This document shows, piece after piece, positions 31,048-39,390 of a stretch of DNA of 64,000 nucleotides (positions are counted from its first letter, which is position 1; every line of letters begins with the position of its first letter). The position numbers and the translations under genes were made by a program. Under the pieces are notes generated by a model. That model made no database searches and had not been told where the DNA came from. It worked only from the letters and a program-made list of their open reading frames with translations. The DNA is from Meira nashicola. Lineage: Eukaryota > Basidiomycota > Exobasidiomycetes > Exobasidiales > Brachybasidiaceae. Location: contig BCJU01000001.1 of the NCBI GenBank assembly GCA_001600355.1, forward strand, positions 765,178 through 829,177, read 5' to 3'.

Positions 31048-32373
31048 TCAATACATTCGTTTTTGGTGCTGACGTCCATACAGAGGAGATGGCGATTCAA
31101 GTGACGTCGCTTGAAAGTTATTCTCTTTTGAAATTTCCATATCGTCCGAAGAAATGAGATTGATTGGTGTAGCTGGTAAAATCTTACTAGTTTTGACAGT
31201 ATCTGATGCTTTGGAAGTATTTTTGTTCCTACTTTCCATTCTTTTCGATGGCCTTAGAGTTCTACAGTGTAGATCTTCATGAATATCCAATATGTCAGTG
31301 CAATCGTCTAAAGCCTCTCCTTCGTCAGCACTGCTGGTATCGAGCAAATCTCTCCTACGCCTCTTCGACTTTGTTCTCAGTGCATCTCTCGAATCGCTTG
31401 TGTGAGGGATACGATCTACAGAGATCTCATCTTCCCTCTCGCTTACTGCCTCATTATCTACCTGCTTTGAATTCGGAATCACAACGTTGTCCTCGGATGG
31501 CGTTTTTTGGGTTCGACTTTCTCCCTCTTCAGCAAAGCAACCTTGCATGATTTCCTTCTCTTTTTCCGCACACGTTCGAGCTACGTTTAAGCCTTGTTCA
31601 CTCAAACCAAATCGTGCCGGATTTCCTTTTCTAAAAACGCAACCTCGATTGATGAGCGTCTTCATTCCACTCCAAGCCGAATGAAAGGAGAAGGCGCTGT
31701 GACCGAATCCAGGCGGTGCTTTTGCGGGAATGTATTTTGCATCACTAAATGCTTGAGCATGGGAAATGATCACCGCTTTACTGAAATAACTATCATCATC
31801 TTTGTTGCTTTCATCGCCATCTGCGTGGATCTTGCCCGGCGTTAGGCCATAAAGTGCAACCAAGATACCATGAGTTCCTGTCCGATGCTGAGGTATATAC
31901 TGTCTGGTGGGTGGAGGCGCATCTTTTTCTGAATTGCCGGCTTTCTTTCTCTTCGATGTTGCTTTTTGTGGCTGTGATGTATCATCTTTGTCAGCACTCC
32001 AACCTGACAGAGTTGATTGTTTTTGCTTTGATTTTCCGGATGAGGAAGCTTGTCCGTTTGTGATTCCGCCAAATCCACTTTTTCCAAGAAGCGATGTACT
32101 GAGTTTTTTGCCGTTTGCATCACACCATTTCTCAAGTCGAGAACCTAACTCCTTTCGAAATGCTTCAGATTCGAATCCGGACAATTGCGATAGATCATCT
32201 ATTCTTTGGAAAGGGACAGGGCATGCTTTTAAGGAAATATAGGCTCGCTGTATGATCGGGAAAGAGGCTGAATTTCGATTTTGAGAATCATCTAACATCC
32301 GCTTCAATATGTGAAGCGTGACCCTATTGAAACTCTTTAGTGAAGATTTTCCTTCTTCCGTCGCTGACGCCAT
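31048..32373 (-). CDS. MUS81: MUS81-like protein lacking the ERCC4 nuclease domain
   Basis: 441 aa from the ATG at 32373; the frame is open slightly upstream without an ATG. The N-terminal helix-hairpin-helix region matches MUS81 (RAYISLKACPVPFQRIDDLS, QLSGFESEAFRKELGSRLEK), as does the segment YIPQHRTGTHGILVALYG at about 160. A winged helix follows (FHSAWSGMKTLINRGCVFRK, NPARFGLSEQGLNVARTC). In known MUS81 the XPF-type nuclease (ERK motif) and tandem HhH come next, about 300 residues more. Here a roughly 170-residue disordered tail (KSKRRRRDLLD, SSADEGEALDD) ends in a stop, and tropomyosin lies 470 bp away. It is either a nuclease-less paralogue, a truncated gene, or a split gene with the nuclease elsewhere. 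Confidence 0.75.
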   Translation of the reverse strand: MASATEEGKSSLKSFNRVTLHILKRMLDDSQNRNSASFPIIQRAYISLKACPVPFQRIDDLSQLSGFESEAFRKELGSRLEKWCDANGKKLSTSLLGKSGFGGITNGQASSSGKSKQKQSTLSGWSADKDDTSQPQKATSKRKKAGNSEKDAPPPTRQYIPQHRTGTHGILVALYGLTPGKIHADGDESNKDDDSYFSKAVIISHAQAFSDAKYIPAKAPPGFGHSAFSFHSAWSGMKTLINRGCVFRKGNPARFGLSEQGLNVARTCAEKEKEIMQGCFAEEGESRTQKTPSEDNVVIPNSKQVDNEAVSEREDEISVDRIPHTSDSRDALRTKSKRRRRDLLDTSSADEGEALDDCTDILDIHEDLHCRTLRPSKRMESRNKNTSKASDTVKTSKILPATPINLISSDDMEISKENNFQATSLESPSPLYGRQHQKRMY

Positions 32374-32431
32374 CCTTTTGGTTGATGGAAACAAATTGTA
32401 ACACTTTCAGGTGTTGTTCTTTTTGTTTTAT

Positions 32432-32464
32432 TTTTGGCGTGAAACAATTTCTACACGCACGCGT
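32432..32464. promoter_or_regulatory. E2F-like and MluI-box (MCB-like) motifs between MUS81-like and DOA10 genes
   Basis: TTTTGGCG (32432-32439) is followed by ACGCGT (32459-32464) in a 295-bp divergent promoter. The two motifs match the MBF/E2F consensus used for G1/S genes. ACGCGT recurs in other intergenic regions of this window, so specificity is uncertain. Confidence 0.35.
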
Positions 32465-32668
32465 TGATTGCACATGTCAGAATTGGAGACGCGAGAGGGC
32501 AACATGTACACACTTCTACCGCAAATCCGAGGCCAAATAAAATATACGCCCGGTGCCTTATTTTCTCCTACGCTAGTACGAGATGTCATGTGAAGGTAAA
32601 ACTTGATTCTTTCGACCATCATTAATCCTCAACAAATTATCATACGAGGTAACCCAAAGTCGAGGAAG

Positions 32669-35600
32669 ATGGATGAAGGGGATACATGTAGAATTTGTAG
32701 AACGGGAGCAGAAGAAGATACACCGCTCTATCATCCCTGCAAATGTAGTGGTTCGATTGCAAAAGTACATCAAGATTGTCTAATAGAGTGGCTACAGCAT
32801 AGCAAAAAGAAATCATGCGAATTATGTCATACTGAACTTCGATTTCACAAGGTATATTCACCTTCCATGCCGGTCAAATTACCAATCTATCTGTATATTC
32901 GTCGATTGATTTTGAAAATTTTGCTAGCTTTTCGATTTGCACTACGAGCTGTATTTGTTGGAACAGCATGGTTAGCCTTACTTCCGTTAGGTAATCTATA
33001 CATTTGGCGATTACATTTTTGGACAGTTGATGCTTTAGTATGGGGAATCACTGGAAATGATTCACCAACATCTAGAATCGGTCTTAATGTATCAATGTCC
33101 GCCAATACTTCAACAAATATTGCATCTTCAATCATCTCAAAAGCAAAACCCACCTTAGCCGCCGCCATCAGTAGCAATGCAAAAAACCAAGGAAGCCCTG
33201 CAGATACTATAAGGATACCGTTTCCACTTCTACCCTTGGAAAAGCTCATCATGCGAATCCTTAATCATGCCGATTATCGTCGTATTTTTGATACATTAGC
33301 ACACGACACTTTTGAAGGACAAATATTAACATGTGCCGTTGTGGTTCTATTTGTCGCTTTATTTCTTCTCAGAGAATGGTGTTTGCAAAATATGCCACAA
33401 CAAGTTGAAGGTCTTCAATTCGATCCTAATCCTCCTCAAGCGCCCGTGGCAAGACCAGCTATTGAAGAAGGACCCGCACTTCCTGTCAATCAACCTGCCG
33501 ATGTCCGACCCATCGCAGCATTGAATCAGCGCCCTGCACCGGTAATTAGAAATCCGTTACAGCAGGATATCGTACCTCAGGAGGCTGTAAGGGAAGATAA
33601 TGGACATCGAGAGCAAGAGGACGACTCTGACGTATCGGAAAATAATGTGATCATAGCAGGGTCGGACGATAATTCGATAGATGAAAATGTAGAAGAGAGA
33701 CCTGAGGCACAAGTCCGAAGAGCACCAAATTTCGAAGCTCAACTTGATCATTTCCTCAATCCTGCCAATCGTGATAATCATGAAGTCGATGCAATTGACA
33801 GACGCATTCAAGAATTATTAGGGCCTCGGGAAGATGAAAATGACAACGTGAATCGAGGAGAGATTGAAGTTCGTGCGCCAGAACAAATTAGACCTGCACC
33901 AATAATGATGGGAAATGAAGTATTGGCAAATCCTGCACCGAACATTGATGCGGCTGATTGGGAAGATGAAGGCGAGAATGGTGAGAGATTAGAAGACGAT
34001 TTAGAAGGAATGATGGAAGCAATTGGTATGAGAGGTCCGCTTATCAATTTAATCACGAATATGACAATGATGTTTGTGCTATGTAGCTTCATCTTGACCG
34101 TATTTGTCGCTTTGCCTTATAGTATTGGTCGCATGATCGGCGTTGGACACAATATGGTCAAATTTGTTACTCTACCTGTTCGTCTGTTGCGTCTAGTAAC
34201 CGATCCACTTGTTGATCGTATGGTGGATTACTGCAAGTCAATCTTTATTTCCATTTGGGGCACTCAAAAGAATCAATCATCTACAGGAACGATCTTGGTC
34301 AAGGGCGTTCCTTCAATCATTCGAAGATTGTGGAGTGGAAATGGTAATTCTGCAGCCGTAGTCCATAGTGTGACGGAAACAAATGGAATTACAAAGCCGA
34401 GTCAAGCTCTTCAAACTACTTTCTTTGCTTTAGGAACTAATATGATTGGAGTTTTCCATGAATTCATTCAATCATCAAAGCAACTTTACGTAGAATTAGA
34501 TGCAAAGACGTACGCAAGAACAAGTTCTGATCGAGCATTTTGCATAGGTCTTGGTCATTTTTACTGGCTTGTAGGCTTAGCAATTCAAAACAAATTATCC
34601 GATTTGTATATCCGATGGAATTTGAGAGCATTGAAGACGTTTGTCGATCAGCAAATTGTAGTTCTCAAGGTTTTGGGATTCATCGTTCTCGAATTAGTCG
34701 TATTTCCATTATGTTGCGGTATTTTGACAGATTTATCTTTGCATCCTTTATGGGAAAGCGTTTCAATCTCTTCACGTATCGCTCTTATACAAAACAAACC
34801 TTTCAGCGTATGTTTTACACTTTGGTCTTTGGGAACTCTTTATATGTTTGCATTGGCTCAATTTGTCGCTCATACTCGAAGTATTGTTAGACCTGGTGTA
34901 TTATGCTTCGTTCGTGATGCAGGCGATCCAAACTTTCACCCTATCAAAGATATTCTTGAACGTCGATCTTTGGAACAATTACGTAAGATTGGAATTAGCG
35001 GCATCATTTACAGCAGTATTTTAGCCGTCACTTTAGGCTTATGCACTCGAATTGTTGCTTGGACAACGTATGGAATCTTACCTTTGAATTGGAATGTTCA
35101 TCAAACGTTTAGTAGCGTTGGATTTGAATTAGTTGGAATTGCAGTTCTTTTGCCCGTTGCAGTTAAAGCATGGTTCCCTGGACATTGGCTTAAAAGAGCG
35201 GCAAAAAGATGGTGGAGATCAACGGCTCATGCTTTGAGCATATCATCGTATTTGATAGGCGGTCGTTATCCAAATGAAGAAGTGCCTACTAATGCTTGGA
35301 ATTCTCTTAAATTTTGGTTATTAGATCATTTGCGATCGATTGGTGTGATTGCTGAACTAGATCAGGCCACAGATGATAGTGAAATCACAACAAAATCGGA
35401 AAGTGTTAGTTGGGGAGGATATGGACGTGTTCCAGCCGATGATCATGCTATCATGTCATCACCATTAGTTATCAGAACTGATGCAAGTGGACAACCAATC
35501 GAAGCTAGAGGAAAAGAAGCAATGAAAGCGCAAATTGAAGCTATTGAAAAAGTGACAACAAAGAAGCCTCAATATACCGTCGTTCATTTACCTGATCAAT

Positions 35601-36643
35601 TTAGAGCTAGGATCATTACTCTTTTTGTTGCTATTTGGTTAACATTATGTACTATCCTACTTACAATCTTCTTGCCGCCTTTGCTAATAGGAAGATCGAC
35701 GATTCAAGTGATAAAATGGCAAGGTTTGAGAACAACAACAACTCAAACACATCAGCAAAATGTGCCAATTCATGATGGTCTTGCATGGTTCGTTGGCTGT
35801 TGTGTATTTGGCATTTCGCATACGGTAGGATCTAAATTGCAAAGGATGTACCTAAAAATGCGAACAAGTAGTAATGCTACCCGGAGATTCGGCAAGCACG
35901 TTCGTCGATTCCTTCAAAGATGCACTTTAATCTTTTTATTCGGAATTATTACAAGCACATCTTTGGGTTTACTTGTGGAAATGTATATCAACGGTTTAAC
36001 AAGAATCTTTGTCGGATCTGCTAAGATGCCAGACATTTCACTCTTTCATGTCTGGTCAATGGGTTTAATGGAACAACATTTAGCTTATGAAATCGTTCGA
36101 ATTCGTAGAGGACGTACGTTTAGACCTGATTGGGAAAATGCAAATATGCGATCACTTTCCAATCATACTTTAGGTCCAATGTACGCTTTACTCGAATTAC
36201 AAAATGGTGGATGGCGAAAACCAAAGTTAATTACGATGATCAAGAGTGCTTTCTTACCTGCAATAAGTATTCATGCTTTAGCTATCGGAGTACCTATTTT
36301 TGCATGTCATTTGATCGCAAAGATCAATAAGAATGCATCAGAAGAAATAAAGGCGGCAAATATTTCGATTATTTTTGCTCTTTGTCTATCTTGCGGTTTG
36401 GTAAGCTTATTATTGCAAAATATTGCCAATCTTATGAACAGTTGGACGGATATTTTAAAAGATGAACACTTTTTGATTTCGACCGAATTGAAAAATTATC
36501 AAGCAAACCTTTCGAACGATAATACTTCATCAGGAGATCAAATTAACGGTCATGGAATGGAACAAGCAAACGCGATCCCAGGCAGAGGTGATGCTCGTTT
36601 GAATGCTGAAGGACCAATTCCTGAAGCTTTATTACGTCCGTGA
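32669..36643 (+). CDS. DOA10: ERAD E3 ubiquitin ligase Doa10/Ssm4 (MARCH6 type)
   Basis: 1324 aa from the ATG at 32669; the frame is open from 32603, but without ATG. An N-terminal RING-CH domain (residues 6-60) has all ligands: CRICRTG, HPCKCSGS, VHQDCLIEWL and CELCH (C4HC3). It is followed by the usual RFHKVYSPSMPVKLPIYLYI and many membrane helices. A long acidic cytosolic loop (about 270-480) is rich in E, D, N and P. Helices resume at about 480 and continue to the end, including the conserved late region around GPMYALLELQNGGW. Doa10 sits in the ER and inner nuclear membrane and ubiquitylates misfolded and N-degron substrates with Ubc6/Ubc7. Intronless. Confidence 0.96.
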   Translation: MDEGDTCRICRTGAEEDTPLYHPCKCSGSIAKVHQDCLIEWLQHSKKKSCELCHTELRFHKVYSPSMPVKLPIYLYIRRLILKILLAFRFALRAVFVGTAWLALLPLGNLYIWRLHFWTVDALVWGITGNDSPTSRIGLNVSMSANTSTNIASSIISKAKPTLAAAISSNAKNQGSPADTIRIPFPLLPLEKLIMRILNHADYRRIFDTLAHDTFEGQILTCAVVVLFVALFLLREWCLQNMPQQVEGLQFDPNPPQAPVARPAIEEGPALPVNQPADVRPIAALNQRPAPVIRNPLQQDIVPQEAVREDNGHREQEDDSDVSENNVIIAGSDDNSIDENVEERPEAQVRRAPNFEAQLDHFLNPANRDNHEVDAIDRRIQELLGPREDENDNVNRGEIEVRAPEQIRPAPIMMGNEVLANPAPNIDAADWEDEGENGERLEDDLEGMMEAIGMRGPLINLITNMTMMFVLCSFILTVFVALPYSIGRMIGVGHNMVKFVTLPVRLLRLVTDPLVDRMVDYCKSIFISIWGTQKNQSSTGTILVKGVPSIIRRLWSGNGNSAAVVHSVTETNGITKPSQALQTTFFALGTNMIGVFHEFIQSSKQLYVELDAKTYARTSSDRAFCIGLGHFYWLVGLAIQNKLSDLYIRWNLRALKTFVDQQIVVLKVLGFIVLELVVFPLCCGILTDLSLHPLWESVSISSRIALIQNKPFSVCFTLWSLGTLYMFALAQFVAHTRSIVRPGVLCFVRDAGDPNFHPIKDILERRSLEQLRKIGISGIIYSSILAVTLGLCTRIVAWTTYGILPLNWNVHQTFSSVGFELVGIAVLLPVAVKAWFPGHWLKRAAKRWWRSTAHALSISSYLIGGRYPNEEVPTNAWNSLKFWLLDHLRSIGVIAELDQATDDSEITTKSESVSWGGYGRVPADDHAIMSSPLVIRTDASGQPIEARGKEAMKAQIEAIEKVTTKKPQYTVVHLPDQFRARIITLFVAIWLTLCTILLTIFLPPLLIGRSTIQVIKWQGLRTTTTQTHQQNVPIHDGLAWFVGCCVFGISHTVGSKLQRMYLKMRTSSNATRRFGKHVRRFLQRCTLIFLFGIITSTSLGLLVEMYINGLTRIFVGSAKMPDISLFHVWSMGLMEQHLAYEIVRIRRGRTFRPDWENANMRSLSNHTLGPMYALLELQNGGWRKPKLITMIKSAFLPAISIHALAIGVPIFACHLIAKINKNASEEIKAANISIIFALCLSCGLVSLLLQNIANLMNSWTDILKDEHFLISTELKNYQANLSNDNTSSGDQINGHGMEQANAIPGRGDARLNAEGPIPEALLRP

Positions 36644-37221
36644 TAAGTATTGCAACATCATCAGCAGCACACATTGTATTATTTTCTCAATCATCTTGTT
36701 ATCTTTCTTGTACCATAAAATAAATAGTAGAAAGAAAGACGTCTTTTTTGCCAAACTGTCTTTAAATCATTTAGGGGCCATCAACAAAAGCAAACACCGT
36801 TCTCATTTTGTTCGTATAAAGAAGATGAACAAGGATTGTGTGCTTGTTTGTAATTTTATAAGCCTAATGTTAGAAATTTGGTCATGTTTGATATGTTAAA
36901 GGGAGTGCTATAGACTTGTATATCAATATTGCTAAGATTCACTTGACTTTAGCCGCACACGCTCAGATCACCCGAATCCAACACATCACATTCCAACACT
37001 AAGGGCGTTTATGGAAAAGTGACTGTTGTTGTGCTGTTTTTTTTTTGGGTACGTGTTTCCTATATTATATACACACGCCTTTGCATATAGTCTAGTGTAT
37101 GTCAAAGCCAACACTACTTATGTACATCCTTTGCCATCACCAAAAGGGATCACACAAAGTATATTGACGATCGATGTCGTACTCATTACGGTAAGAAAAG
37201 ACGATCAAAAACCTCACAAAA
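36644..37221 (+). other. Intergenic region DOA10 / GYP1
   Basis: About 580 bp containing the DOA10 3' UTR and GYP1 promoter. A T9 run lies near 37038. No ATG-started ORF of note. Confidence 0.5.
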
Positions 37222-39223
37222 ATGTCAACACGTCGTCATAATGTACAACAGCAGCAACATCATCAGCAGCAACAACAACAGCAACATATCCGATCTCCTA
37301 CAAAACCTACATGGGAAGATGATGCATGGAAGATTGATTCAGATGACGAAGATTTCGTAAAAGCTAGTAGAGTACAAGGATCAGGACCTTCTTCTGTAGC
37401 TGTGGCAAAGTTATTAGATACTTCAACACAAACCAACAACGCAAATGGACGTCCTAATAAATCAGAATCATCAAATGGAATACAAATAAAATCACCACAA
37501 AGACATGCACCACCTGCTAGACCTCATCCGTATTCAACTCTTTCATCAGAACATATCAATAGCGCAAATGGAATTAAACAAGAAGGAAGAGGGAATAGTC
37601 ATGAAATTCAAGATGATTCAAATAAAAGGATAAGTACTTCTAGTACCGCTACCCATCAAACGGGAGGACAATGGATGATGGTGGAAAGAAGTGGAAGTAC
37701 AGGAAGCGCTCAAGCTGTTGCACCTTTACAAAACACAGGTAATGCTATAATATCTGGCTCAGCTATAGATGATGAAGAAGCAATACCACCAGAACAATCT
37801 CCAAAATCAAAAAGAGAAGCTTTACATAAAGACATGTTAGCAGCGATACAAGATGATTTGGAAGACGTTTTACAAGACCCAACAGAAATGCTTAGTAGAT
37901 TGTCTATCCGACCTAATCCAGCCAATGGATCGAGATCTTCGTCGCAAAAGCGCATTCCAAAAGTGGGAAGTGATGTGCCAGCAAATGGATCAACAGAGAG
38001 TAATAATAACACGCAAACAACATTTGACGCGGCGAACGCTGTCGTTGCGGTCGATGGAATCGTCACAAATTTACCGGCATCGTCTGATAAGTTTGATGCT
38101 AGGTCGTTAGACGTTCCTGCGGGAAGTGAGGTGGTTGTTTTATCGGATGTCAATTTAGAAAGACGGCAAAGTATACGATCGGAAAGACGCAAAGCTGGTT
38201 TCATAAAATGCTTGAACGAAGATGTTGTTCGGATGGATGAATTACGCACACTTGCTTGGGCTGGAGTACCTGATGATCTGCGACCGATCATATGGATGTT
38301 ATTGCTTGGCTATCTGCCTCCAAATAAGGCGATGAGGAAACAAGCTTTGGCACGCAAACGAGCGGAGTATGTTAGCGGAGTACGAAACGCATTCCAACGG
38401 GGAACGGAAGAGTTGGATCAGGCTATTTGGCATCAAATTCATATAGATGTTCCTAGAACAAATCCTGGCATTCGTCTTTGGCAAAGAGAAGTGACACAAA
38501 GGGCATTAGAGCGTATTCTTTATGTTTGGGCTATCAGACATCCGGCTAGCGGTTACGTGCAAGGCATCAATGATTTAGCAACACCATTCTTTGAAGTCTT
38601 TTTAGGCGCTTATATTTCCACAGATCCAGAGGAGTATGACATTGCTCTTCTTCCGCCTGCTGCATTAGAAGCTTTGGAAGCGGATACGTTTTGGTGTCTA
38701 TCAAAACTCTTGGATGGCATTCAAGATAATTATATCTTTGCTCAGCCTGGGATTCAGAGACAAGTGCGAAGGATGGGTGAATTGGTATCGCGAATCAATC
38801 CTGCTTTGCATGGCCATTTGGAAGATCAAAATGTGGAATACATGCAATTCGCTTTTAGATGGATGAACTGTTTATTGATGAGAGAGATGAGCGTTCGAAA
38901 TATCGTTCGAATGTGGGATTCTTATTTAGCAGAAGGACCTGATGCATTTTCCGAATTTCACCTTTTCGTTTGTGCTGCATTTTTGGATCGTTGGAGCGAT
39001 GATTTACGTCAAATGGACTTTCAGGGAATCATTATGTTCTTGCAAAGTTTGCCTACCCAAAATTGGTCGGCAAAAGAGACTGAATTATTACTTGCTGATG
39101 CTTTTGTGTGAGTACGAAAAGGATATATACATCTACAATATACTGACATTCTCCTTTTTCTTCCTCTCCCCCTGACATAGCAAAAAGAGTCTTTTTGGCG
39201 GAACAGCTCATCTGACAAATTGA
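37222..39223 (+). CDS. GYP1: Rab GTPase-activating protein, TBC domain (Gyp1/TBC1D22 type), two exons
   Basis: Exons 37222-39107 and 39181-39223. The 73-bp intron starts GTGAGT, has a TACTGAC branch site and ends CATAG. The product is 642 aa. Exon 2 adds VKKSLFGGTAHLTN, matching the family's usual K-S-L-F end. The disordered N-terminus has a His/Gln run. The TBC domain (about 330-630) has LAWAGVPDDLRPIIWMLLLG, the catalytic arginine finger IHIDVPRTNP (about 405-415) and the glutamine finger SGYVQGINDLATPF (about 443). WMNCLLMREMSVRNIVRMWD follows. Gyp1 accelerates GTP hydrolysis on Ypt1/Rab1 at the Golgi. Confidence 0.94.
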
Positions 39224-39390
39224 TCACATCGGGCTACCTCTTTCATCATCATATAGATCATTGAAATCAATGATTTACACATTATACAATTATTCAATAC
39301 ATCTGAGACATTTTTGAAAAGGTGGGGTATCACATGGTATAGGATTATACAAATGGATGGAATGAAATGGTGTAATTGTTGTAGATCATT

